A model generated the notes under the pieces. It was not told the DNA's origin and did not search any database. It saw only the letters and a program-made list of their open reading frames with translations. 25,890 nucleotides of DNA from Gammaproteobacteria bacterium (lineage in GTDB: Bacteria > Pseudomonadota > Gammaproteobacteria > Chromatiales > Sedimenticolaceae), in the NCBI GenBank assembly GCA_020445165.1, contig JAGRHE010000020.1, positions 1 to 25,890 on the forward strand, in the 5' to 3' direction. This document shows, piece after piece, positions 1 to 7,344 of the stretch. The translations under genes and the position numbers were made by a program. Positions within the stretch are counted from its first letter, which is position 1; each line of letters starts with the position of its first letter.

Positions 1-1
1 C

Positions 2-682
2 GACCGCCGGCCGCCGGTCGCAATCGGCAGCAGCGCCGACCTGAAAGTTGGGCAGAAGGTGTTCGCAATCGGCAATCCCTTCGGCCTCGACTACACCCTG
101 ACCAGTGGGCTGGTGTCGGCGCTGGACCGTTCACTCGAAGAAGATGACGGAACCACGATTGAGCACCTGATCCAGACCGATGCCGCGATCAATCCGGGCA
201 ACTCTGGCGGACCGTTGCTGGACAGCGCAGGTCGCCTGATCGGCATCAACACAGCCATCTACAGTCCCTCCGGTGCCTACGCCGGGATCGGTTTCGCAGT
301 GCCGGTGGATACCGTCAACCGGGTCGTGCCGCAGCTGATCGCCGTAGGCCGTTATATCCGTCCGAGCCTGGGCATTTCGGTCGACGAGGACGTCAACCGT
401 GCCCTGTCGCGTCGGCTGGGCATCGAGGGGGTGGTGATACTGCGAGTGGCGCCTGGTTCGGCGGCTGAAGCCGCTGGTCTGCGTCCGCTGCGCACCCAGA
501 ATGGGAACGATATCGTGGCCGGGGATGTGATCCTGTCGATCGACGGTCGTGCCACGTCGAGCGTATCGGCATTGTTGTCACGACTCGACGATTTCAATGT
601 CGGTGACCGGGTCACCGTTCGCGTCTTGCGCGATGGACGTGAAGTGGATGTGGCGCTGCAACTGTCAGCGCAGTCGCAATGA
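2..682 (+). CDS. HtrA/Deg-family serine protease, 3' part (one PDZ domain)
   Basis: This is the C-terminal part of an S1C trypsin-like periplasmic protease of the HtrA/DegP/DegS type, which degrades or senses misfolded envelope proteins. The reading frame is open from the first bases, so the start and the catalytic His and Asp lie upstream of the window. Visible are AIGNPFGL, then the nucleophile motif GNSGGP with the Ser codon at 203-205, then a single PDZ domain (about 360-660) with the binding-loop-like stretch RPSLGISV and the GDVILSIDG strand. Only one PDZ domain is present before the stop, as in DegS; DegP and DegQ have two. The catalytic half and any membrane anchor or signal peptide cannot be judged here. 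The stop codon lies inside a strong inverted repeat shared with the convergent PilZ gene. Confidence 0.93.
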   Translation, partial: DRRPPVAIGSSADLKVGQKVFAIGNPFGLDYTLTSGLVSALDRSLEEDDGTTIEHLIQTDAAINPGNSGGPLLDSAGRLIGINTAIYSPSGAYAGIGFAVPVDTVNRVVPQLIAVGRYIRPSLGISVDEDVNRALSRRLGIEGVVILRVAPGSAAEAAGLRPLRTQNGNDIVAGDVILSIDGRATSSVSALLSRLDDFNVGDRVTVRVLRDGREVDVALQLSAQSQ

Positions 683-707
683 CCGCAACCCGGGACGGTT
701 GCGGTCA
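680..707. terminator. Bidirectional stem-loop between convergent genes
   Basis: An 11-bp perfect inverted repeat (TGACCGCAACC and its complement) with a 6-nt loop spans the htrA-type stop codon and ends just before the stop of the convergent PilZ gene. Neither side has a clear T-tract, so its termination strength is uncertain, but its place between two convergent stops fits a shared terminator. Confidence 0.6.
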
Positions 708-712
708 GCCGG

Positions 713-1027
713 TCATGCGGACTCGGGGAATTCTGCCGGCGCGACCAGGTCGATGGATGCGGCGATATCGAAACCATCGTCGACCTCACGGCAGCGGATA
801 ACCGAGATCTCGGCCTCGAGCGGCGGCGTAATCGTGCACTCCGGTTGCACCATCAACTGCAGTCGCGTGCCTTCGTCGAGCGCCCGGCGGCTGACGAAAC
901 GGACCCCGCTGGCACTGATATCGAGCAACTGCGCGGTGTCCGAATCCTGTGCGCTCAGGTCACGGATCGAAACCGGGCATTGCATGGGCATGCGGATGTA
1001 ATCGCGCTTTTCCGAATAATCAATCAT
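713..1027 (-). CDS. PilZ domain protein (104 aa)
   Basis: This is a stand-alone PilZ domain, a c-di-GMP receptor fold that usually changes motility, polysaccharide or pilus output when it binds the dinucleotide. The N-terminal RxxxR motif is RDYIR (residues 8-12) and the second motif is DISASG (36-41), so both ligand-binding elements look intact. No other domain, signal peptide or membrane segment is present, so it should be cytoplasmic. The ATG at 1027 is preceded by GGAGA about ten bases upstream; the other nearby ATG runs straight into a stop. It lies downstream of the chemoreceptor gene on the same strand with 125 bases between. The output partner cannot be told from sequence. Confidence 0.88.
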   Translation of the reverse strand: MIDYSEKRDYIRMPMQCPVSIRDLSAQDSDTAQLLDISASGVRFVSRRALDEGTRLQLMVQPECTITPPLEAEISVIRCREVDDGFDIAASIDLVAPAEFPESA

Positions 1028-1130
1028 TCCATTGGGTCTCCAACGATATCTTGGGGTTGAATAGGACGTCGACCACCATCCCTTGTGCAGCCTAGTTCAT
1101 TTATCAGGATTGTCGGGGAAGCAAAGTTGT

Positions 1131-1152
1131 CAGTTGCGCGCCAACTGGCGCG
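1131..1152 (-). terminator. Overlapping dyads after the chemoreceptor stop
   Basis: Two mutually exclusive 6-bp inverted repeats overlap here: CGCGCC/GGCGCG with a 4-nt loop (1137-1152) and CAGTTG/CAACTG with a 5-nt loop (1131-1147). They sit directly after the chemoreceptor stop codon. There is no T-tract, so this is only a possible terminator or mRNA 3'-end structure. Confidence 0.35.
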
Positions 1153-2721
1153 TCAGCTGGCGAACCGCCGGATCAGCGCCTCAAGTTCACTCGCCTGCTG
1201 CGCCACGCTTTCGCCGACTGCACGCGCTTTCTGGCCCCCCTCGCTCAAGGTGACGGCGGCATTGCTGATGCGATGGACGTTCTGCGCAATCTCGCTCGAC
1301 ACCTTGCTCTGTTGAGCAGCCGCGGTTGCAATCGCCTGTCCCATGGCCTCCAACGATGCCACCTGGGCAAAGATTTCCTGAAGATCGTCGCCGACGCGCT
1401 GGGTGCTGGCGACGCTGTCTTCAACCTCGCGGTGACTCTGCTGCATCGCGGTGACGGCGTTGTGGGCTCCCGCCTGCAGGCGCTCGATCATCGATTCGAT
1501 CTCAGCCGTTGAGGCCTGCGTGCGACTGGCCAGTGTGCGTACCTCGTCGGCGACTACGGCGAAGCCGCGCCCCTGTTCGCCGGCGCGTGCCGCTTCGATG
1601 GCTGCGTTCAGCGCGAGCAGGTTGGTCTGTTCGGCAATGCCGCGGATCACGACCAGCACCGTGCCGATCGCTTCGCTGTCCTGTTCCAGCGCGGCCAATA
1701 TCGCAGCTGCCCGGTGCATGCCGTCGGCCACGCGCCGGGTGCTGGCCACCGCTTCGTTGACCGCAGTCTTTCCCGTGGTCGCGCGTTCGTTGGTTTGCCG
1801 GGTGGATTCCGATGCCGCCCTGGCGCTGCGCGCCACTTCGGAAACGCTCGCCGACATCTCCTCGGCTGCCGTTGCGATCATGTCGATCTCGTGTCGCTGG
1901 GTCTGCAGTTCCTCGGTCATGAGATTGGCAGTCGTGCGCAGTTCGAGGGTTTCGCCAGCGACCTCGGTCGCGGTGCCATGGATGCGACCGAGTACGGTGC
2001 GCAGTTGGGCACGCAGGGTCTGGATCGTGAATTGCAGTGTGCCGATCTCGTCGTGCCGACCGGTGTAGACCGCCTGCATGACCGGGTTGTCAGTGATTGT
2101 GCGTGCCTGTGCCGCTGCCCGGCGCAGATCGCGCAGACCGAAATGTGCGACGAGGTAACCGATGATGCTGATAGCGCCCCACACGGCCAACGGGGCTGCG
2201 GGTGGTGTTGCGGTTGCCAATGCGCCGGCGAGTATCGCGAGTCCGGAAGCAAGCGAGAAGCTGATCGCGATCCTGGCGGTCATGCCCGGTATGAAACGGG
2301 ATGGCCGGGCCGAGCCCTTCCAGAGTCGTTGGTAAAGCGATTGTGCCCGGTTCACGGTGGTGGCACTGGGCGCCACGCGTACCGATTCGTAACCGACCAC
2401 CTTGTCGTTCTCTATCGAGGGAGTGACAAACGCATCGACCCAGTAGTAATCGCCGTTCTTGCAGCGGTTCTTGACGATCCCCATCCAGGGTTTGCCGCGT
2501 TTCAGCGTGTCCCACAGGTTCGCGAACGCGGCTGGCGGCATGTCCGGGTGGCGGACGATGTTGTGCGATGTGCCGACCAGTTCGTCGAGGGTGAAGCCGC
2601 TGGTCTTGACGAAGGCCTGGTTGGCGTTTGTCACAACGCCCTTGGTATCCGTGGAGGAAACCAGTTCAGCGCCAGATGGTATCCTCACCTCGCGGTCGGT
2701 TACGGGAAGGTTCTTTTTCAT
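1153..2721 (-). CDS. Aer-like PAS-domain methyl-accepting chemotaxis protein
   Basis: This 522-residue receptor resembles Aer, the redox/oxygen chemoreceptor. An N-terminal cytoplasmic PAS domain (about residues 10-115) has the Aer signatures NIVRHPDMP and KNGDYYWV, which in Aer surround the FAD pocket. A hydrophobic hairpin (about 150-195) anchors it in the membrane with almost no periplasmic part. A HAMP-like stretch follows, then a long helical signalling domain with the conserved tip [20 protein letters not shown] (about 363-382), where CheA and CheW bind. No CheR-binding pentapeptide is seen at the C-terminus. The frame stays open 29 codons further upstream, but the ATG at 2721 (MKKNLPVT) matches the family start. 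A FliA-type promoter lies just upstream. It should steer swimming by cellular energy or redox state. Confidence 0.92.
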   Translation of the reverse strand: MKKNLPVTDREVRIPSGAELVSSTDTKGVVTNANQAFVKTSGFTLDELVGTSHNIVRHPDMPPAAFANLWDTLKRGKPWMGIVKNRCKNGDYYWVDAFVTPSIENDKVVGYESVRVAPSATTVNRAQSLYQRLWKGSARPSRFIPGMTARIAISFSLASGLAILAGALATATPPAAPLAVWGAISIIGYLVAHFGLRDLRRAAAQARTITDNPVMQAVYTGRHDEIGTLQFTIQTLRAQLRTVLGRIHGTATEVAGETLELRTTANLMTEELQTQRHEIDMIATAAEEMSASVSEVARSARAASESTRQTNERATTGKTAVNEAVASTRRVADGMHRAAAILAALEQDSEAIGTVLVVIRGIAEQTNLLALNAAIEAARAGEQGRGFAVVADEVRTLASRTQASTAEIESMIERLQAGAHNAVTAMQQSHREVEDSVASTQRVGDDLQEIFAQVASLEAMGQAIATAAAQQSKVSSEIAQNVHRISNAAVTLSEGGQKARAVGESVAQQASELEALIRRFAS

Positions 2722-2759
2722 TCGGCCTGAAAATCTCTTGCGGGAATGGTTGTGAGAAT

Positions 2760-2786
2760 GTTTCGGCACGTGCCGCAGAAATCTGA
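2760..2786 (-). promoter_or_regulatory. Putative sigma-28 (FliA) promoter of the chemoreceptor
   Basis: Read on the minus strand, TCAGATTT (2779-2786) is followed by exactly 11 bases and then GCCGAAAC (2760-2767). The flagellar sigma-28 consensus is TAAAGTTT-N11-GCCGATAA; 11 of 16 positions match and the GCCGA core is perfect. The predicted transcript would start about 30 bases before the chemoreceptor ATG at 2721. This is what one expects for a chemotaxis gene. Confidence 0.6.
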
Positions 2787-2830
2787 GCCCTGGCCATACA
2801 GCATCCAAGGCGAATCAGGCGGGAGTGTCC

Positions 2831-3274
2831 ATGCTCGACAGAATCAAACAGTTTTTCGCCACCGGGGGCGACGCCGGGCAGGACCGTGAGGCCGCGCTGC
2901 ACCTGGCGGCAGCACTGCTGTTGGTCGAAGTGGCTAAGGCGGATCACGCCTATGACGAACGGGAGGTTCAGCGGGTGCGTGATTCGCTGGCGCGCGAATG
3001 GACGCTGAGCGAATCCGAACTGGACGATCTGGTGGCCGTGGCCGAAGACCGCAGCGAAGAGGCCGTATCCCTGCATGACCAGGTCGCTCAGATCAACGGG
3101 CACTTCAGCCCGCGGCAAAAGTTCGACCTGGTGCGTGGGCTGTGGAGCGTCGCCTGCGCTGACGGTGAGATCCATCCGCAGGAGGAGCTGCTGGTCCGCC
3201 GCCTGGCGGACCTGATCCGGGTTTCACACAGCGACTTCATCCGCGCCAAGCACCAGGCCCTGGGCGATCGCTGA
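2831..3274 (+). CDS. TerB-like domain protein
   Basis: This is a cytoplasmic all-helical protein of about 147 residues with a TerB/DjlA-N type fold. The two acidic repeats typical of the family are visible: ADHAYDEREV near residue 40 and ADGEIHPQEE near residue 118. TerB proteins were named after tellurite resistance, but stand-alone members mostly have no proven function; metal binding by the acidic repeat is a family expectation, not shown here. The ATG at 2831 has GGGAG five bases upstream; a GTG at 2825 is an alternative. The gene is divergent from the chemoreceptor and only four bases separate it from the MFS gene, so those two are probably cotranscribed. No other ter genes are nearby. 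Confidence 0.82.
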   Translation: MLDRIKQFFATGGDAGQDREAALHLAAALLLVEVAKADHAYDEREVQRVRDSLAREWTLSESELDDLVAVAEDRSEEAVSLHDQVAQINGHFSPRQKFDLVRGLWSVACADGEIHPQEELLVRRLADLIRVSHSDFIRAKHQALGDR

Positions 3275-3278
3275 CGTG

Positions 3279-4484
3279 ATGGCGACAGGCTGGCGCAGCC
3301 ACCCGGTGAGCGTGGTCCTCGCCGGCGGACTGGTAGTCCTGGTCAGCATGGGCCTGCGCCAGTCCCACGGTGTGTTCATGCAGCCTCTCGGCTGCGTACT
3401 TGGCATCGACCGCGAGAGTTTCGGCCTGGCGATCGCGCTGCAGAACCTGGTTTTGGGGCTGCCTCTGGCCGGCTATCTCGCGGACCGCTTTTCGGCCCGG
3501 CGCATCGTGTTCATCGGGGCGTTGCTGTACGCCCTGGCCATGTTCCTGATGGCCCGCATCGACGGCACCCCGGGTCTGCTGCTGGTGCTCGGCCTGCTGA
3601 CCGGACTGGCGCAGTCGGCCACGACCTTCGTCGTCGTGTTGCGCGCGGTTGGGCGTGTGGTCGGCCCGCAGCGTCGCTCGACGGCCTTCGGCATTGTCAC
3701 CGGACTGGGTTCTTTCGGACTGTTCCTTATGGTGCCGCTGGCCAACCACTGGCTGCTGGTCGGTGGTTGGAGCTGGGCCTTCGAGGCGCTGGCCTGGAGT
3801 GCGCTGACGATGCTGTTCGCGGCCTGGTTCCTGCCTGACGAGCGGGCGCCGGCCGATGCGTCGGCACAGGCGTTTGTGCCACTGTTGCGAGCCGCAGCCC
3901 GGCATCGAGGCTACGTGTTGCTGGTGATCGGCTTCTTCGTCTGCGGTTTTCATGTTGCCTTCATTGCCACGCACCTTCCTGCCTACCTGGTCGATTTCGA
4001 CATCGACCGCGATACGGCAGCGAGCGCGCTGGCGCTGATCGGGCTGTTCAACATTGCCGGTTCCCTGCTGTTCGGCTGGCTGGGTGACCGGCTGCCGAAA
4101 CCGCGCGTCCTGGCCGCCCTGTATGCCGCTCGGGCGCTGGTCATCACGGCCTTCCTGCTGGTTCCCCTGTCGCCATCGAGCGCTCTGGTATTCGGTGGCG
4201 CGATCGGTCTGATCTGGCTGGCCACGGTGCCCGTGACGAGTGGCCTGGTGGGACAAATGTTCGGCCCGCGCTACCTGGGTACCTTGTACGGGGTCGTGTT
4301 TCTGGGGCACCAATTCGGTGCGTTTCTCGGAGCCTGGTGGGCGGGACACATGTTCGATGCCTCGGGCAGCTATTCCGTGGTCTGGTGGACAGCGGTTGCG
4401 CTCAGCGTGGCCGCTGCGGCGATTCACGTGGCGATCGATGACCGCCCGCGTTCGCCGATCTCGTCCGCCGCCGAGGCCGCATGA
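3279..4484 (+). CDS. MFS transporter, monocarboxylate/oxalate-formate antiporter-like
   Basis: This is an inner-membrane major facilitator of about 401 residues with roughly 12 hydrophobic segments in two halves. The loop after the second helix reads GYLADRFSARR, the conserved MFS motif A, and its repeat in the second half is GWLGDRLPKPR. The C-terminal stretch GPRYLGTLYGVVFLGHQFGA, followed by GAWWAGHMFD, is typical of the group around the oxalate:formate and monocarboxylate carriers. The substrate is not predictable from sequence. A GTG at 3276 lies directly before the ATG at 3279; either may start. The gene follows the TerB-like gene by four bases, with no independent promoter evident. Confidence 0.85.
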   Translation: MATGWRSHPVSVVLAGGLVVLVSMGLRQSHGVFMQPLGCVLGIDRESFGLAIALQNLVLGLPLAGYLADRFSARRIVFIGALLYALAMFLMARIDGTPGLLLVLGLLTGLAQSATTFVVVLRAVGRVVGPQRRSTAFGIVTGLGSFGLFLMVPLANHWLLVGGWSWAFEALAWSALTMLFAAWFLPDERAPADASAQAFVPLLRAAARHRGYVLLVIGFFVCGFHVAFIATHLPAYLVDFDIDRDTAASALALIGLFNIAGSLLFGWLGDRLPKPRVLAALYAARALVITAFLLVPLSPSSALVFGGAIGLIWLATVPVTSGLVGQMFGPRYLGTLYGVVFLGHQFGAFLGAWWAGHMFDASGSYSVVWWTAVALSVAAAAIHVAIDDRPRSPISSAAEAA

Positions 4485-4617
4485 AAATCAGTCAGCGGGT
4501 CCGGGCGTGCTGAACATCCGCGAGTTTCCGCCCCCGAACTCACTGATGCCCTGCGATCGATAAACTGAGCTAGTCTGAATGCTGTCGGCCGCTGGCCATG
4601 CAGTAACGAGGTGAGCC

Positions 4618-5112
4618 ATGCACGAGCATTGGTTGCAGATCAAGGGTGATCCCTCCGTCAGAGAGTTCCTGTTCGAACAGCACCGGGTGCAGAGCCTGTT
4701 CGACGAGCATCTCGATCACCTGGTGTGGGTCATGGAGCAGTTGCTCATACGCAAGGGCGCGTTCCATGCCAAGGTGCATTTCTCCTCGTCACAGCTCACC
4801 TGCTGGTTCCACGATGACCCGTTCAACTATCGCGTGTACGTGCGAGAGGAGGTCATTGTGCCCGGATTCCTGGAATCCCTACCTGATCTGTCCTACGAGG
4901 GACGCCAGCCGCGCATTGGTGCAAACCGGATCATGCCGGTGCTGCAGGAGTTCAAGCGCCTGCGCCTCACCGATGCCCAGATCTACCTGCGCAACGCGTC
5001 GATCAACCGGATCAACGGCATGATCGGCATGACCTTTTCCTGTGACGGCAGTCACTATATCGACTGCGAGGATTTCTTTCGCCGCCTCGAATGTTTCGGC
5101 AAAGACGCCTGA
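4618..5112 (+). CDS. Conserved-looking protein of unknown function (164 aa)
   Basis: I do not recognise this family. The ATG at 4618 has a strong ribosome binding site (GAGGTGA, four bases upstream), and codon use resembles the neighbours, so the gene is real. The protein is soluble, with no signal peptide or membrane segment. Its N-terminal half is rich in His and aromatic residues (FDEHLDHLVWVMEQLL, then HAKVHFSSSQLTCWFHDDPF). The C-terminal part has two Cys (residues about 142 and 151) in SCDGSHYIDCEDFF and a final Cys in ECFGKDA. It stands alone: 133 bases after the MFS gene and 228 bases before the next gene. Confidence 0.75.
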   Translation: MHEHWLQIKGDPSVREFLFEQHRVQSLFDEHLDHLVWVMEQLLIRKGAFHAKVHFSSSQLTCWFHDDPFNYRVYVREEVIVPGFLESLPDLSYEGRQPRIGANRIMPVLQEFKRLRLTDAQIYLRNASINRINGMIGMTFSCDGSHYIDCEDFFRRLECFGKDA

Positions 5113-5238
5113 CAGGAAGCGGGTGACTGGCGAATGTGAGCTGGGTCAAAAGATCATGCCGGGGTCATGTCTCCGCCCGGCTTTCCCCCTTTAGAACTCG
5201 GTTTGCGTGCCGCATGTTCCGTATGTGACATCCGCGCG

Positions 5239-5267
5239 TTGTCACCTGCGGCAGCCGAATTTATGGT
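5239..5267 (+). promoter_or_regulatory. Putative sigma-70 promoter of the 64-aa gene, overlapped by a dyad
   Basis: TTGTCA (5239-5244) and TATGGT (5262-5267) are separated by 17 bases, a plausible housekeeping promoter. The -35 box lies in the right arm of an inverted repeat, GTGACA (5225-5230) and TGTCAC (5240-5245), with a 9-base spacer, so a dimeric regulator could bind over it. The predicted start would be close to 5275, just before a second stem-loop. Confidence 0.45.
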
Positions 5268-5279
5268 CTACGCTGTAAA

Positions 5280-5302
5280 AATACCCTCTTAATCAGGGTA
5301 TT
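5280..5302 (+). promoter_or_regulatory. Leader inverted repeat upstream of the 64-aa gene
   Basis: AATACCCT (5280-5287) and AGGGTATT (5295-5302) form a perfect 8-bp inverted repeat with a 7-nt loop. It sits in the predicted 5' leader, 38 bases before the ATG at 5341, in a short AT-rich tract that contrasts with the surrounding DNA. It could be an operator or an RNA hairpin; no run of T follows directly, so it is not a classical terminator. Confidence 0.5.
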
Positions 5303-5340
5303 GGTGGATTTTATTGATTAAGTGCTCGAAGGAAAGCGTC

Positions 5341-5535
5341 ATGTCGTTTGAAAATGAGGGTCTTCCGGTGTCCTGGGAAGAGATAAAGGAGGCCTCGCGT
5401 CGTCTCGATTGGGGTGGCAAAGAGGTCGAGGAACGCGCCGAGAAGTACGTGGTGAGACGTTACCTCACCGAAGCCCGTTCCGACTGCGACGATTCGCGCG
5501 TCCGGGAAAGTCTCGCGGTGCCGGGGTACAACTGA
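5341..5535 (+). CDS. Small acidic/basic protein of unknown function (64 aa)
   Basis: The ATG at 5341 has AAGGAAAG about six bases upstream, so it is preferred over the start at 5314 in the same frame. The product is a charged, soluble, probably helical protein (SWEEIKEASRRLDWGGKEVE, then ERAEKYVVRRYLTEARSD), with no signal peptide, no membrane segment and one Cys. I do not recognise the family. Its interest lies in the elaborate upstream region: a good promoter-like pair, a dyad over the -35 box and a leader stem-loop, which suggest a tightly controlled gene. The next gene is convergent, 28 bases away. Confidence 0.65.
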   Translation: MSFENEGLPVSWEEIKEASRRLDWGGKEVEERAEKYVVRRYLTEARSDCDDSRVRESLAVPGYN

Positions 5536-5563
5536 ACCGGATTGGTTTCCGCGCCGCGTAGTT

Positions 5564-6934
5564 TCAGCCTGTCGCGCCAGGCGCGAACACACTGGAATCC
5601 GCACCGGGCCCCTGCGGAGCCTGACCGTCGGCAACAACGAAGCAGCCTCCACCGGCGCTCTTGGCGCGATACATGGCATCGTCTGCAGCACGCAGCAGGC
5701 CGTCGAGTTCGTTGGCATGCCGGGGCGCGATCGCAATCCCGATACTCACACCCGGGCTGTAACGCCGACCTTCGAACTCCATCGGCAATGACAGGGCGTC
5801 GAGGATGCGCCGGGCGATCGGCTCGATAGCGACATCCGCGCCGAGCCGGTAGACGACGATGAATTCGTCTCCGCCGATCCGGGCGGCGCTGATCTGTGCC
5901 TGTGCGACCACCTCGCTGATCCGCGAGTTTTCCTCGATCCTGCGTGACAACTCGATCAGCGTTGCATCGCCGGCCGCATGGCCGAGGTTGTCGTTGATCC
6001 ATTTGAACTTGTCCATGTCGATCAGCATCAACGCCAGCTGATCGGTCCTTCGGCGCCGTTCCAGCAGGCGCGTGGTCGTCTCCTCGAAGCTGCGCCGATT
6101 GGACAGGCCGGTGAGCGGGTCCTGGTAGGCCATGCGCTGAAGTTCGCCGTTCATGCTGTTGACTTCGTGCAGCAGGGCCTCGTTCTCGATGTCACGCAAC
6201 AGGCTGCGCCTGAGATTCTGGTGATAACGGTTGGCCATGATCGATACCAGTGCGACGTAGGAGGTTGCCAGCAGCGTGAACTCGAACGCCATGCCGGGGA
6301 TCGACCACCATGCCCAGTAGTACAGGGAAATGAATATCGGCACTGCAAAGGCATAGAACACGGGCAGATACACGGCATTCGAGGAAAGACTGGCGACCGG
6401 CATGCCGATCAGGGTGACCAGGATCATCAGCCGTGCGCCGACTGCGTAAGCAGGATCGTCGAACACGGCCAGGAGTCCCCAGGCGACCCCGGCGACCGCG
6501 GCCGTGGCGGCATACGCGAGGCCCGTGACGCTCGCCCGGTGCCGGTTCAGATGGCGCCGGAGAGTGCCGAGCAGTGCGAGGCGGGCGAGGGTGACCACGA
6601 CGATCAGTGCCAGCCACCCGACCATCTCGCTGTCACCGGTCGAGCGCCAGACGGCGAAACAGACCACGCCGGCTACCAATATTCCGATCACCAGGGTCGA
6701 GCGGGTGTTGTCGAACAGGCTCCTGACCAGGCGCTGGTCTGCCATCTGTTCGGCGCCGCTGCGTGGGGCGCGCGTTCGACGATCGGAACCGGGCAACAGT
6801 GCGGCTTTCGGCGCGTCGTCGGGCAGGGGCATGGCGTCGGTTGCTCGTCCTGGGTCAAGCGCGGATTGGTGCAGACGCGCCGCTGTCGCGGTCTGCAGGC
6901 GGAACGCGTCTCGCGACCGCCCCGGGTCCGTCAC
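5564..6934 (-). CDS. Membrane diguanylate cyclase (six TM helices + GGDEF)
   Basis: This enzyme makes c-di-GMP from two GTP at the inner membrane. With the GTG at 6934 it has 456 residues: a basic, probably disordered N-terminus (1-70), about six hydrophobic helices (about 78-245) forming an unassigned membrane sensor, a linker helix and a GGDEF domain (about 275-435). The active site is GGDEF at 354-358, preceded by YQDPLTGLSNRR and MLIDMDKFKWINDNLGH. The RxxD inhibitory site expected five residues before GGDEF is absent (QAQI), so product feedback at that site is unlikely. The start is uncertain: ATG codons at 6832 and 6745 would only remove the disordered N-terminus, and no start has a clear ribosome site. 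A TATACT box lies about 80 bases upstream of the GTG. Confidence 0.88.
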   Translation of the reverse strand: MTDPGRSRDAFRLQTATAARLHQSALDPGRATDAMPLPDDAPKAALLPGSDRRTRAPRSGAEQMADQRLVRSLFDNTRSTLVIGILVAGVVCFAVWRSTGDSEMVGWLALIVVVTLARLALLGTLRRHLNRHRASVTGLAYAATAAVAGVAWGLLAVFDDPAYAVGARLMILVTLIGMPVASLSSNAVYLPVFYAFAVPIFISLYYWAWWSIPGMAFEFTLLATSYVALVSIMANRYHQNLRRSLLRDIENEALLHEVNSMNGELQRMAYQDPLTGLSNRRSFEETTTRLLERRRRTDQLALMLIDMDKFKWINDNLGHAAGDATLIELSRRIEENSRISEVVAQAQISAARIGGDEFIVVYRLGADVAIEPIARRILDALSLPMEFEGRRYSPGVSIGIAIAPRHANELDGLLRAADDAMYRAKSAGGGCFVVADGQAPQGPGADSSVFAPGATG

Positions 6935-7012
6935 GCGTCAATGCACAGCCGTCGCCTGCCGGACTCACTCAAAGCCTAGCGGCCGATGCCGGTGAAGGTT
7001 GACCGCGCCCCA

Positions 7013-7018
7013 AGTATA
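7013..7018 (-). promoter_or_regulatory. Possible -10 box of the membrane diguanylate cyclase
   Basis: On the minus strand the hexamer is TATACT, close to the sigma-70 -10 consensus, and sits between the DUF3149 gene and the diguanylate cyclase. The -35 region at 17-18 bases upstream is poor (CACGTA or CCACGT), so a regulator or a different sigma factor may be needed. Confidence 0.3.
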
Positions 7019-7108
7019 GCGGTGCCCGCCGCAGGTACGTGGCGGGATGTTTTTTGCGCCAGCGCGGATATCCCGTCCGCGCGGCCGCTCGTTTTCGCCG
7101 AGGGTGGT

Positions 7109-7240
7109 TCAGGCGTTCGGGTCGCCGGATCGCGCCATGAAGAAAATGAAGAAGAAGATCGCCATTACGATGATGAACGCGATCACGCCGAACGACAGGA
7201 TTCCGACCCAGTCCGAGAACAGTTCCGCGAACAGTTCCAT
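7109..7240 (-). CDS. DUF3149-type small inner-membrane protein (43 aa)
   Basis: This short gene is easily missed by length cut-offs. On the minus strand an ATG at 7240 follows GGAGGTGAGC, an excellent ribosome binding site. The frame codes MELFAELFSDWVGILSFGVI, then one strongly hydrophobic helix rich in Ile and Phe (about residues 14-35), then a short polar tail RSGDPNA. The MEL-x-x-ELF-S start, the single helix and the length match DUF3149 (PF11346), a family of tiny membrane proteins found widely in proteobacteria with no known function. It lies between the secreted EF-hand gene upstream and the diguanylate cyclase downstream, all on the minus strand. A perfect 12-bp palindrome (7305-7316) is about 65 bases upstream. 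Confidence 0.85.
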   Translation of the reverse strand: MELFAELFSDWVGILSFGVIAFIIVMAIFFFIFFMARSGDPNA

Positions 7241-7304
7241 GCTCACCTCCATTAGCAAGCGTTAATGTCCCGTCTATCCTAGGACCGGAGGGCGCGACTT
7301 ACGC

Positions 7305-7316
7305 TGACCCGGGTCA
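7305..7316. repeat. 12-bp perfect palindrome
   Basis: TGACCCGGGTCA is a perfect palindrome between the EF-hand gene and the DUF3149 gene. It could bind a dimeric regulator acting on the DUF3149 gene. Several palindromes of this length are expected by chance in a window this size, so the case is weak. Confidence 0.25.
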
Positions 7317-7344
7317 AATGCGCGCCGGATTGCCGGGGCCTGCG

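Noticed and set aside
1714..2730. 338-codon plus-strand frame opposite the chemoreceptor
   Set aside because: No domain pattern; the minus strand carries complete PAS and signalling domains.
2831..3274. TerB-like gene as part of a tellurite-resistance or ter-type defence cluster
   Set aside because: No terA, terC, terD, terZ or other ter partner lies nearby; it is a stand-alone TerB fold protein beside an MFS gene.
3237..4427. 396-codon minus-strand frame opposite the first MFS transporter
   Set aside because: Composition rich in Gln, His and Arg and no recognisable fold; mirror of the MFS gene.
5978..6979. 333-codon plus-strand frame opposite the membrane diguanylate cyclase
   Set aside because: Antisense to a gene with an intact GGDEF domain and six hydrophobic helices.
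7025..7055. CCCGCC/GGCGGG stem followed by ATG and six T on the plus strand
   Set aside because: It looks like a terminator, but no plus-strand gene ends nearby; the stem is only 6 bp with a 10-base loop and the region is the upstream side of minus-strand genes.
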